The notes under the pieces were generated by a model, which saw nothing but the letters and a program-made list of their open reading frames with translations, was not told where the DNA came from and did not search any database. Of a DNA stretch of 64,000 nucleotides, positions 44,560 to 58,700 are shown in pieces (within the stretch, counting starts at the first letter, position 1; every line of letters begins with the position of its first letter). This stretch comes from Ciona savignyi. Its lineage: Eukaryota > Chordata > Ascidiacea > Phlebobranchia > Cionidae. The DNA lies in the NCBI GenBank assembly GCA_000149265.1, contig CH003412.1, positions 37,226-101,225 on the forward strand, written 5' to 3'. The translations under genes were made by a program, and so were the position numbers.

Positions 44560-45480
44560 TAGTACATATAGATGGCCTAATTTATGTTATTTTAGAGTCA
44601 ATACTAAGTTAAGTACTATTGACACAAACTATAGAACCTTCAAAGCGGTACGTTTGGCGTTTAAATGTTGCTTTTTGCGTTCAATATACATTTTTGGTAT
44701 TACAGTCTCATGAAACGATTTTCTGTAGTAGGTAGGATAATCGTGTATTGTAATATTGCATTATCAATTTCATCACTGGTTGCTTTCTCCTTTTGCACAG
44801 CATCGTCATATTGCGCAATACTGGGCAATTTCCACATTTTTCCTTTCTCTCTTGATTGATTACGTGATCATTAACATGTTGACCTTTCTTCTGCTGTATG
44901 TGCTAAACATCAAGCCATTTTTCATTTTTGAGGCCGGTCAGTCCTGCGATATTTTGTTCAAATACAGTTCAATAATTTAACTAAAATAACAGTTCTTTTC
45001 GCTTTTTGTTTTGTACTTTCTACGGTGTGTTGTTGTTTTGCATTTTTTTATGTGGTGTAAATGGCTTAAATACTTTATTTTGTGTCATTACTAGTTATTT
45101 ATGACACAAACTGTAGAACCCCTTGCAACATAATTTTGTCCTTAAATATTATTTTTAACATTTTAAGGTGTTGGTAATACGTCATATAATACCATTTTCT
45201 GTAGCAAGTATGGTAATAATACATTATGGTTTTAATTACATCACTGGTCGCTTTCTCCTTTTAGCCAGTATAGTATTGCGCAACACCAGGCAACTTCCAC
45301 ATTCCTTCTTTATCTCTTGAATAATCACGTGGCCATTAACCGCTTTCTGACCTTTTACCTACATGTGCTATCGTTCTTCCATTTTGGAGCCGGTGGATTG
45401 ATTCCCCGATTTCGTTCATTTCAATATTTCGATCAATTAGGCGGCATAAATGAATTAAAATAATGGCAAATTGTTAATGT
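44560..45480 (+). repeat. Diverged tandem duplication, ~470-bp unit
   Basis: The second half (about 45030-45480) repeats the first (about 44560-45000). Shared blocks include GACACAAACT(A/G)TAGAACC, CATCACTGGT(T/C)GCTTTCTCC, ATTGCGCAA(T/C)AC, CTTCCACATT-like and CTCTTGA(T/A)(T/A)(G/A)AT with ATTAAC. Corresponding points at about 44774 and 45240 give an offset of about 467 bp. Stops break all frames in the second copy. Function unknown. Confidence 0.8.
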
Positions 45481-46751
45481 TGGAAGTATAATGACAATGG
45501 ATAATTAAAGAAAAAAACATACAAAACATTAAATATTAGTTAGTAATGTTTGTTTAACCGAACAAGTTTGCCATATGCCATAATCAAGCACTCGTACATA
45601 TTCTAACCTAATCTCTTCAACGATTTTCTCTTTTCTTCAGTTGTTTATAGGTGGCGTCATAACAAATCTTGTAATAGAGGTCATTTCTTTAGTATATTCT
45701 CCCTTTTAGCTGTACCAAATTTGGAAAAAGGGTATTCGGGTGCTTCATATATGGCGTGTTGAAATTTGTACAAAACGACAATGTATTCCGCTTACTTTAC
45801 TTTCTAACTCAAGTTTTATTGTTTGCTTTGCCCTTTGAAATTAGATCTAAACTTTAATGTGCAAACACAGATAAAGGCGTTCTTCCAAAGGAAGTCATGT
45901 TAAATTTAGAATCAAATAGTACAACCCTATACTATGGAGCGCTTTGAAGTATACTGGACAATGATATCAGGAAAAATAACTGCAAGACCGCCCAGTGGTA
46001 GACTGGCATTAATTGAGACGCCGGTGGATCTGTGAATAATTATTCTAATCGAAGCTCCGGTATGGCGCAATCGAAAAAAATGCAAACTTGCCTGAGGCAA
46101 TTTTGCTTTGCTTATAATTGACCGTCCAATGCGCCGCGGACTACAACAACCAAAGTTTCTGTAAATATTTCGCATTAGAAGTGTTTCGGGCCTTCCGTTG
46201 TTTAGGGTGGACAATAGTATGAGGCCTTGTACAATGGCTAGTACCGTTCTTTAAGGTCATGTGGTAATTGCGCTGCAACAACTATTTCCAAATTACCTGT
46301 ATTACGCACGCGGAAACAACTTAAAATTTGCTGTCATAATTAATAAGGATTGTAAAAGTAGAACTAGTGATTTGCCGACCATTGAATCTAGAACGAATTA
46401 TGAATCCGATATATTAGTCAGTATAAGAACAAGGTTAGCGATTACGTCTACCTTTGATTTGCGTCATATACGTATGTGAATAAGGGTGATTTTTAGGTCC
46501 ATGTTCCTACACATGGTTTCGTATTTTATGGTAAAATTGTTTTTGCCATTTGTCTTAAAAGTTTAGGCTATAATTAAAAGAGCGGTTCTTGTTTGGTAGT
46601 ACTATACCTCACTTAATCGAAAAAAATGCAACTAGTATGTCAGGAGTAAAATCGAGTACCGCACACCCAAACTAATGTATAGTTTTCCATTTCCAGTTTT
46701 GTGTTTGTTTAGCAATTACAATTAATAAACACTGACCGACCGAACTTGAAT

Positions 46752-49700
46752 ATGAACGGTAGCAGTTCTTCGCTGGATAATGGAACTACGTTCAAGAAAA
46801 ATCAAGTTGGCGACGTCACACCACCACCACCCTATGATGACGTACATGTCGAAATAGCAGGCGAAGGGTAATTTTGTTTAAACTTTTTATAAAAATATAG
46901 GTTCATAAAAGAAATATAACTGTGTGAAATATAAAGAAAATTAAAATTCTTAAGAAAAATTGGGTTTAATTTATAGAATTGTGGTTTACTTGTAAGCAAA
47001 AAGTCCTAACATTCGGATACCATAAATGCTAGGACTCTACATATCCGTATACTGATTTTCAGTCACATACGTCACTGAATTTGTCTCCATTGCCGTTCAA
47101 AACAATTTTTTAAGTTCGGTCTTCCCACTATTATTTATGATAAAACGTAACGAATTTGTCAATTGTTACTATTACTACTACCGCCCATTAGCTTTATACA
47201 TGTATTCGCGTCGCAGTGGTGTGAGTGTGTAAAACTACATAAATGTCAACATGCAATACAGTGCACGTGTAAAACTATATATACAGCAATAATACCATCT
47301 ACAATACACTGCAATAGCAACTGTAAACAAATTGTATGAAACAAGGTTATATGAAAGATTAAAAGAAGATGTTATAAGCTTTTAAGGCTATATACTGTAA
47401 AACAAACACGAGTACTCCCAAAATAACTTAATCTGTAGTCATTTGCGTATAAGTCGGTCTGCATAATCAAAACAGCAACGTCCTGACTTCGCCATTATGA
47501 AATTTTGCATTTTAGTAATTTATTTCAATTTACGGCCGCAAAATGAAATTGATTTTTGCCGTTGCACGTTTAGCCTGTAGGCCTACACAAAACAGTGACG
47601 TTTGAACACCCGCAGTTGAATAAACCAAACCTACAACATTTAATAACACGAGCTTTAATCGCCGGATGAACCCGGATCTATAACCGAGTTAGATAAACAT
47701 AAATAGTGTATGCATTATAAATAACCTACACAGAGACATAATGACATTTCGGTGTCGAGCAGTTAGTGACATAACCTCAGGGCAGCGGGGCACGTTTCCC
47801 CTTAAGTTTCTTAAAACTATTTTATTGCTGTTTTTTTAAACCTATGCTTTTTTTTATAACAAATAATTCTTCCATATAAATTGACATTTTATGGAACGTT
47901 TTATTGTTACGTTACGATATTGTTTGTTCGGTAATATATACTTGATTTTTTTCGGTAGAACGTAACGCACGCGACGATGGTATTGGGAATTAAAAATGTA
48001 GAATGAAAAGAAAAAAACTGCTGCCAAAAGTCGAAATAATCAGTCTGGTTAGCAACTATACGTTTATTAAAAGAATTACAAAACGTCATTGTTTATGCGT
48101 TCTGCGGTGGAAATTCGCAGTTTCCCATACGTCATCATTTTTCTCGTTATTTAAACATCGGTGCGTTTCTAAAACACACCTTCTGTTCGGAATTAGTCTC
48201 GGATGGATGCGAATCGCTTGCAAACAAAGGGATATTAATTGATATCGGTTTTAGAGGCGGTGTGACAATTTAAACCACTTTACAGAAATAAATCGTAAAT
48301 TACGGTGGGACAAAAGTGTCGAATAATCAGCAAAATACACGAGAAATAAAAAAATGTTGACTTGGTATTGATTACTGTGTGTGTTTTACCAAAATTTACA
48401 ACCTTGCATATTTGTAAAATACTGCGTGTAAACATTGGCACCTGTTAAGCGTCGCACGTCCATCAGAAAGCGGTCGATAAAAAATAAACCTATTTATCAA
48501 TATTTTATAGCACTGGGTACTTGCTACCTTAGTGCGGAAATGTATATAACGCTTTCTCATGACAACAGTAATAATTATTTCCAATTACTAGTTATTTTTT
48601 GTACCGTTGCTATTCACGGAAATAAGTATAAGCTATCAATTTACTTCATCTATTAGCGAAAATTAATAGCCAATTTTTTTGGAAGGTTTCAGCCCATTTT
48701 ATCTTTAGGCCAAACCAATTGAGCCTTCGTGGTACAGGTAGCCTATTTTTTGGCGTGAGACAGTTATACGAGCGAAATGAAATCGAATATATTTTATCAG
48801 ACAAATTACCAGTCAAATTCGTGCAGTGATATACTGGCGTAATACGCAAATTTTGTAACGTGATCTGCTAGTGCTTAGCATGCAATAAGTCACGTTGTGT
48901 ATGTAGTTAGGCAATTAGTGTAAATATAATGCGACAATTGTAGTTTTAACGTTCACCATTTGTATCACGTTTAACTCGTATAAGCCTGTGCGCGAATTTG
49001 CTCTTTATAAAAGAAATTTGATATCTCCTTTTGATTTGTGTCCACGCGTTTAAATTATCCAAACAATAGTTTGTTAACCATGACGAAACAGAAGGAAATT
49101 ATGATGCAACTTGTCTTATAAAAGTCCCCAGAGTGAAGTCGCGTATTTATAAACAACAAAGTGTTGCGCAATATCCCGGTCAAATTTCCCCGCTTTTTCT
49201 ATAACCCGCTGACCGCATGGAATTGCTTATGCAATCCGCTCTCAACAGCACTGTCATATAAATACATGAATTTAACTTGCATTAGTGTTAAACCATAGAG
49301 TATTCTATGGTTAAGCTAACAGATAATGTTTCGATAACAATATAAAAAATAGATTTAGTTAATTATCATAGAGTTTCATTAGGTTAGTAAGATAAGGAAT
49401 AACAGTTACCTCTTGTGTATTTGTTAAATTTATGAGATTACAAAATAAGAGCTTATTTTTAAAGTCAAGTAAAATATTAGTACCTAAGGAAACCTTGTAT
49501 ACATCTCTCTAATTTGGATATTTACAATTTGTTTAAAATAAAAATTTTCTTCTGAAGGAAATAATTTTGAAGCTTTATTTATTTTGTATTTTGTGTAATT
49601 AGCATACATATGGAACCTAATGATGAGCCTCAAGTGGGGGATCAATTGCTAGATACTAATATCCATTTGACCATTTATGATACTGGGTTGGTGATTGTGT

Positions 49701-52700
49701 GAACAGACTAATTTGTAGGACTACTAAATTATTTTTATTGTTTGTAAGAAATGTTTATTTGATATTTAGCCAGTTATTAACCATTACCAACACTTTTAAA
49801 CTTTGAATTTCCTGGCACATCCACCTAGTGTGTCGACGGTATATCGGCATTGCTATTTAAATTGTTTGGACACAAGAAGTTAATTATTAACCAGTTCTAC
49901 ATCTTTTACACTTGCAGAGAGAAAAACGGTAAAAAGTCTGCCAAAGAAAAGAAAGAACCTGAAAAAGCAGTCGGCTACTTACAATTGGTTTGTATTTGTT
50001 TGGAATTTTATATGATTGGTCTTGCTGCAATAAAAATATGCTTAAAATTATTTTAATGAGTAATGGCACTGGTTTATATGACTGGTATACAAACTAAAAC
50101 ATTTTTTTCTGACAATTCTCTATTGGAATTTTGCCAATTTAACTGTACCAGTAACTGTATCGTTCTATTTACAGTATCGGTATGCTGACAAGGTGGATTA
50201 CCTCTTTATTCTTCTGGGGACGATTGCGGCCACAATACATGGCGTGGCCATGCCCGTCATGTTTATCTTTTTCGGTGAGCTGACCACAACATTCGTCGAT
50301 TTTGGAAAATATGGCCCATGCAATTTCAACTACACTGTTTGTGTCCAAGCTGGAATTGAGCCAAATACAACCACAGAGGCGTAAGAATATTTTAAAAAAT
50401 TTTTAGACCTAAATATGGTATGTGCTCAATAAGGTTTCGTTAGCTACAATGTACTGGACCTTTGGGACCATTGTACCCTAGATGTTTCACTGTTTAATAA
50501 CATATGTGTTTTATACCTATACATAATGTTTGCTAATTCAGCTTTTCATATCATAGCTACAATGATTTTAAAATCTATTTGTGTATTCCTGCAAATTTTT
50601 TATGGTAAACAAAACAAATTTTTGATTGTAAACAATGATGTATTACCGGTACTGATTTTACCAAGTCATGGGTCTGATTAACTATATGTATTAAGTCATG
50701 TAGCAATATGCTGTAACATAAACACCAACAATTCTATGCAGTTGTTCGCTTCATGTCATTATATTTTTTTGTTAGAAAATGATCTCTTAGATCGTTTTTT
50801 AGAGCAGACGTTTTTTTTACCAGTATTTTAAAGTGAGGACTGTCATTTGTCAAAAAGTTGCCACAAAACATTGCCATAAAGCATTGCCACAACCACAATG
50901 TTTTCGTAAGCTGCATAACAGTACCGGTACCACCATGTTAGAATGTTTTTTTACATTATGGCTTGCTTTATTGTAATCAGGAAATCACCCGAAAGACAAA
51001 GCTAATATTACGAAAAATATAATAATTAGTACTTGATATTTTCACACTGCAGTTAGTGTATAAGCCAACTTTTTTCTTAATCTGATTACCCTACAATAAC
51101 ATATGCATGATCTTAACTGTACTCTTACACATTTTACTGCACACTAGGCTTTACTTATTTAATGTGGTTTAATTTATGTCCGGCCAATAAGTTTTAATTT
51201 ATTTGTGATATGTGTTAACTCTTTCCCTCCCAACTCGCCATATATGGCGAGTTGGTGGGAAAACATGGTATCCCGTCTGTCCATAAATGGATACATATCT
51301 AAAAAACGATTTCTCCGCAATGCGTAATGGTAGAGACCTCAGCTATGGCTCATTCGATCAAGGAAACCCTATATTTTATTCTCTGTGATTATCGTGGAGA
51401 AATATTAAAAATGCGAGGAGTGATAGCCTTTCTTTTTCAAGGCTTCGCCTCTTATTTCTGTCGATTTTACACGAATTTACACGTGACTAACTCAGCCAAT
51501 AGGAGTCGTGTTAACTTGCAGAGAAGCTCTTTTTGTCAAGCAAGTCTTTCTTTACATTCTCTGTGAATTTCGTGCCGTTGAGATAAAAAGGAGAGCGTTG
51601 GTGACGTTTTCGCAGCAGGCGGTTATGCTTCGTGTTCACCAAAGCATGAATCCAGCTGGGCCTGCTGAGCGCACGATAAAGAAAAAGGCGGCGAGACTAG
51701 CTAGTTCGGTGTGCCCTGCTTTGAAGAATATTGGATATAGTATTTGCGTTTGTTTGGTTTTGTATGCCCTTTTTACAATTCCTTCACTGTTCTTATTTAT
51801 ACTTTTTACTATTTTAGTTCTACAAAACTAAAAACTTCAATGCGTTTTGGTTCAAGTTTTCATAATATAGTCAGAAAAAAGGGAAATTTCAATTACAAAT
51901 AGTAAAAAAAACTACCTGAAGATAGAAATACAGTTCGAATTTTCCTGAGTACAAAAACTATTAGACAATCTACATTCCAATTTTCATCTCATTTGGGCAT
52001 TCCAATAATAAGTGAGTATTTCGTTTGTCAGTGCATCTCAACTTTTTCAAAGTCGAGCAGAATTTTCTTTGCATAAAAAGTGGTGTTCACTAAAGTTTAC
52101 ATAATATATTCTTTATTAGAGGTAGATTTTAGATGTGCAGCTTGTTTAAAAGAGGGATAAATTATCTTTCCAACCATACTAAATATTAAATCATAGCATA
52201 AACTTTAGAAAAACTGTGCTAATTTGAAAATGACTAAAAATTGTAAAAAACACTGCGGGACAGCATGTTTGAATTAATGCATTTGGCCGGGAGTGAAAGA
52301 GTTAACAAATATTTTTACAGCCTGCTGCGCTGTTTTTTACAAGTGGTTTTATGGCTTTATCAGGGGGCATACCGCTACCGGTATATAATATAACTATTCA
52401 TTGCGGACTTATTCAGTGGCATTATCTTGCCATATGGACGATGCGCACCAAAAATACTGATTCCTGACAAACGTCTTTTATTTACAGAGAATTTGCTGCG
52501 AAGTTAGCGCCAGCACTGGATCTAAATGCCTCAATATCAAGATATGCAATTTATTTCTCAGCCATTGCAGTTGTGGTGTGGGTGTCTGGCTGGTGGCAGG
52601 TAAAATCTAAACTACTCATTTTTACCGTTACTCTTACTTTTGTTAAACAATTCCTAAATTTTACTAGGAATGTTAATAAGAGCAGTACAATTTCTATTAT

Positions 52701-55700
52701 TTACTATCTACCCAATAACAATATTTTTACGCTGTTATGCTCTTAAAATAAGTTTTAGTATTTATCTTGTAAAGACTTTAACTACCAGAACTTACTGTAA
52801 AAGTAAAGTATAACCGATTTGTATAACTGAAGTTAAGGGTCCTTGGTATGTAATGGCTTTTAAAAATAAAAATTTCTAAAACCAGGCTTGCCAAACTTTT
52901 TTGAAAAAAAGATTGCAAACACTTTCAAATAATTAAAATTGTTTGTGACCCTTGTTCATGTTTAAAACTAAACAAGTACAATAGATGTAGTAGTTTGTGT
53001 AATGTTGAAGTACTTTTTGTCACTACCGTTTTTAGTATATCTCCTTTTAATTTTAAATTGCTCATTTTGCCTCTCCAATTATTAACGGTGTATACATTGA
53101 AAGTTTCTAACACATCACACATGTACAAATACTAAGTTTTCTATTGTTAGATCACATTTTGGATGTTGCAAGCAGTCCGGCAGGTCCGTAAGATAAGAAT
53201 CCTTTTCTTCAAGAGCATTTTGAGGCAGGACATTTCCTTCTTCGATCTTAACTCCGCCGGGGAACTCAATACGCGCTTAGCTGAGTAAGTTATATTCAGT
53301 ACTTTCTAGACCACAAACCACTGTGTTTTTCAGTACTAGAGACCACTCTGTATGGAGTACAATATAGACTTTATACATTGCAATACTCAACATTATTTTA
53401 TGTACAATAAATATCTATGCTTGATTGCAAATGGGAACGCCCTCATGGTGATATAACCCTGTTGTTACCACATCCATTACTCTTCATCAGTAAAAACCAC
53501 CAACTAGCAGCTTTAATTACACCCGAGCAACCCAAAGGGATTGTTGAAAGCCAAGTGGTGTTAAAGCTTAGCACTTGCATTCAAGCTTGTGTTTATAGGT
53601 TCGAGTTGCTCCTAAATTTTCACTCAATAGTCAATACTGGCCAATAATACAGTATTGAATGGGATGGAGAACAACACAGAAATAACATTTTTAAATAGAG
53701 ATTTCAACAGCAATAATATTAACTAATTGTTACGGCAGGTCTTAATTTTTTGACAAAGCGAGTTTTAAATAACTTTTAGGTACATGTAATCTATCTTTAC
53801 CTATTTTTCCCAACACTTTCAATTGTGGTATCTTAAAGTTGAAAGAACAAAGGGACCTTAGATTGATAATATCATATATATATAAATTAAGACCTTGGGG
53901 TTTTCTTATTTCAAAGAAAAAAGCATAAATAACACACTTTAAAAAATGTTAAAAATCTAGTGATCTAAACAAAAGCAGTTCTATTTGACCTAAAGTTTTT
54001 TTCAGTAATCAGGATTTTTTATCTTTTCACCCAATTTATTCTGTTTCTGCACAGCGACATCACCAAAATCCAAGATGGAATAAGCGACAAGGTGTCCATG
54101 GGGATAATGAACGTAACACGGGCGATCGGCTCTATAATCATCGGCTTTGTATATTCTGCCAAGCTGTCTGCTGTCATCCTGGCTGTATCTCCTTTGCTGG
54201 TAGCATCTGCTGGCATTCTTTTCAAGGTAAGATGTTGAAAAATTCTTTTTAAGGTGAGTGAAAATGTTGAAAAAAGACAGTTGCATAAGTATTCTGCGCC
54301 TCAGGTGCACCCAGCCTATTTTATACAAAAGCTGACTTGAACCCCATATACAAATCACACTTACCACATACAAAAATATCAATACCGAATTTAAAAATAA
54401 ATTGTGCTTCATATAATTTAAAAAATACGTGTGTGAGTAATTTTTCACCATAAATTCTGATAAAAAAAGATAATTAGCTGGTTATTTCGTTATTAACACA
54501 GAACCTCTATGTTTCACACCAAATTCTGGTGGAACTTAATTTGAATGGAATGATACTGTACTCTGGTTTATTTATAACATCATTTTTCTATAAAGTGTTG
54601 ACATTACAATCGTCTGTTGTTATTTAGATTTACAATTTTATTGTTGCATTTATTGTCCGTAAGAATGCAATTAGGTTATTACATGCTATATTTAACACTT
54701 CATTGTATTAATTTATTAATTCTGCAATTAATCTAAGCAAGTGCATGCAGTCATAAATACTATATTTGTACATATATAGTGCTATTAGCAAGGACCAACC
54801 TTTTTTTGTAGGTGTTTGTTACAATTTGGCAGGTGTTGCTCTAAATGGGACTGCACATATGCTGCCATTCTTGCAGAACAGTTGTTCACATATTTTCGCT
54901 TTACAGGTAACGTCTTTATTCACAAAAAAAGAGCTGGATGCTTATGCAAAGGCTGGAGCGGTTGCAGAAGAAGTTCTTTCTTCGATACGAACCGTTGTTG
55001 CGTTTGATGGACAGGCAAAAGAAAGTGAAAGGTGTGAAATAAGCTTGTGTTTCATGGTTTATGGTATCCATTGTGTATTTTTACAACAAAATCTGGTTCC
55101 TTCCAAATCAATGTTCGAAATGTAAAGAAAGAAAATGAAACCTACATTTTGGTAGATTATTTTGATTTGCGATATTATACATCTGAGTTGGAATCCTGGG
55201 CTTTTGCTAGTAAAATCTTGGCATAAAAATTAATTGCCTGATTAAGTTGAATCCTGGAAAATGGATTAAACACAAAGTTTAGATCCCAATGTGCATCAGT
55301 TTGTATGTTATAGATTAATTATTCGTGCAACAGCTTGGTAGACCTGTTGCATCATTAACTCGTTGTGGGGTCTCCATGTTGTTACGCACCACTAACTCTT
55401 GGGTATTTCTACTTTTGCTTGCACATCTCATTTCCATCTTTCTCCCATATATAGTTTTGCTGCTTTGCAGATGAATCTTGTCATGCTTGTTTTAAGCATG
55501 TTACCATACAAAGTCTGAATCCGATTTTTTTCTGAATGGTGTTTTCAACAGTCCTATTAATATACACACCTACTGCTTAAAAAGTGTTTGCCTTGCAACA
55601 GCATTCTACTGCATCTTGTAAAAAAGTATTTTGTCAAATTCCCACAAACAAAAGTTTTCGATTTCATTAAACTTAATGGCATTGTTTCTACTGAACTATT

Positions 55701-58700
55701 ACATTGCTATTTTCAATTAAAAGGTGAAATATTCCTGTACATGTCCACATTTGAACATAAATATCTTGCATTGTTATGAAACTAAATGAGTATCAACTAC
55801 TACAAATTGACCATGATGTTAACCCAGCTGTTCTCATTATACAGATACAATAAGAATCTAAATGAAGCACGAACTGTTGGGATAAAAAAAGGCTTCATTG
55901 GTGGGTTGTCTATTGGAGCTCTGTTCTTCATCATGTTCTCAACATACGGCCTCGCATTTTGGTATGGATCCACTCTGATCAGAACTGGAGAAATCTCAGT
56001 GGGCAACATGCTCACTGCCTTCTTCGGCGTGCTTATCGGGGCCTTTTCGCTCGGCCAGGTAAGCAAGAATCAGTGTTTAAGTTTATTTAATAATTCTTAA
56101 GAACAGTAGTAAACCTAAATGACCTCTGTTTTTCTGTTCATGCAATATGCATCAGGATTAATATAAATAAACCAGAATATTTCTGTTGTCATTAAAAAAA
56201 TAAAGATGCTATTATTATGTGATGCATATAATGTTTAATTTGCTGTAATCATACCTTGGTTAATAATCCTATTCCATTGCTCCATAGTTATTAAGGTCCG
56301 CTAATCTTTATTTTTTGATAAAAATCATTAAAAGCCGGGATGTTTTTTCAAAAGTAAGTTATAAATGGATGTAATGTGTGACATTGTAAAGTAAGGCAAA
56401 CTGAAAAAGGATGTTAAGGTTAGGGTTGGTTAGTGTGCATAAGATTTGGATTTGAAATAGAGTTAGAAATAGTATTCATAGTTTTAGCATGCGTTTTCCC
56501 TTTTATTGTTGATTATTTTTTAACGTCCCTTGCGTTTTCCAATTCACAAGGATAAACCTGAATATCCCATCCTACAACGTATCCACACAGGGGATGAGCA
56601 ATGTGGAATACTTCTCTGGCGCCCAAGCGGCTGCTTTCAAAGTGTTTGAGATAATTGACCGAACTCCAGAGATCGACAGCATGTCCGATGCCGGTCACAA
56701 ACCTGACCAGGTCAAAGGTCAAATAGAGTTCAAGAATGTTGACTTCACATATCCGTCCCGTAAGGACGTTCAGGTAAGAATAGATTCCTCATTCCATCAA
56801 ATCTTAGTTTTTTTTCTAATTTTGCCCAACTTGTTTTATAAAATATTGTTATCACCTAGTTTTGCAATGTATATCACTTAGTTTTGCATAGTACATTGCG
56901 TAGTATTACAATGTATGTTACGTAGTATTACAATGTATGTCACCTAGTTTTCAACTATGTATATTACCTAGCAATAGAACACCATGTTTACTTCCTCCAT
57001 ATTTTTCATAAAATAGTTGGATTATAGAGCAAATTTTAAAGTATCTTTTTACTTCCTTTAGATTTTGCATGGAGTTTCGTTTGTGGCTGAAAGTGGAAAG
57101 TCGGTGGCACTTTGTGGGCAGAGTGGATGTGGGAAAAGCACGTGCGTCCAACTTATCCAACGATTTTACGATCCACAGGTAATCACTTCTGTGGATATCT
57201 TTCTTAATTGATCCTTAATGCTAAAAAATGTTAATTTATTTCACTAAAACCCGAGGACACGCTTTAATTTAGAATTAAACACTTTAAAAATTAAAAAAAC
57301 ACACGATTAAACACAACGGGTAAACTAAAGTATATAAGCAGACCATGAACAAAGGGTAAACCAAACTACATTTGGACAGACCGACCATCTTTGGGCAGAC
57401 AGTGTAACACCGAACTCATAAATTTGTTGTTCCCCAGGACGGAGTGGTTGAGTTAGATGGAATTGACATCCGTACCTTGAATGTGCGTTGGTTGCGTGAG
57501 CACATCGGAGTCGTCTCACAGGAACCCATATTATTCGACACCACCATCGCTGAGAACATCCGCTACGGCCGAGATGATGTCACAGATGATGAGATAAAGG
57601 AAGCGACGAAACAATCAAACGCTTATGACTTCATAATGAGGCTTCCAAATGTAAGAGTTTGTGTAACACGTTATCTTGTATGTATTATTGATATGTTGTT
57701 GGGGTATTTTTTGGCATCACTAAAAGGTAGGAAGGAGGGAAACCGCTCAATAATGCTTTGGAAACTAATTTTAACCATGTATCAAACGCTACTCTCAACC
57801 TCGAGAACTAACCCTAACTCTAGCCTTTCCCCAAATATATTGCCATGCCAAGAGCCCTTACGTGACAAAGTAGTTATTTCTTTTGTCCTTAAAGACGAAT
57901 TGGCATCACACCAGATTGTCCAATAAAAGCTTTATAACATTAGTAATGTGAGCTTCCTAAAAATTGCTCTTACAGACACACTTAAATGATTCTCATAAAA
58001 CACACTCGTATAAAGTTTAATCTGGATTCTTGTTGCTATCCCAAGCAACCCTGCTTTTACTATAGTGGATCCAAAAGATGAGTTCATACTGCAGAGTACC
58101 AGGGAAAGTGCCACAAAATCCTGCGGATTTGTGGTTCGAGTTGGTTGTACTCCCCAGGATAAAAGAAGTTGAAATTGATTATTAGCGGACTTAAAACTTG
58201 ATTATAAACCTGGAAATTCCTACTATTTTAACCATGGGGGAAGCAATGAGTGTTTTTGAACTTTTTATTATGATGGTAATTTTAAATAAATTTTTATTCC
58301 AGAAATTTGAGACGATGGTGGGTGAAGGTGGTGCTCAGATGAGTGGGGGACAGAAACAACGGATCGCCATCGCTCGTGCGATTGTGCGCGACCCGAAAAT
58401 CATGTTATTGGATGAAGCCACATCCGCGCTGGATACTGAGAGTGAAGCTGTTGTGCAGGCTGCGTTGGAAAAAGCTTCTCAAGGTAGAGAAACATAAGAA
58501 TTGATTATTTATTCTGGTCTTTAAAGTTGGTGTTTTTGCCATTATCGGACTTCTTACATGTTATTTATAAAACCAGTGCATTCCAGTGTGTTATGTAATC
58601 ATGATTCTAAAACTATGATTTTAATTACGAAATAAAAAACAAAATTTTTATTTGGGGGCTTTTGGAACTTAAATTTAAAAGTTTTCTACACAAAACATCT

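Noticed and set aside
45927-46214. 95-codon minus frame upstream of the ABCB gene
   Set aside because: No recognisable motif, no polyadenylation or splice signals in support, and comparable frames occur by chance in this region.
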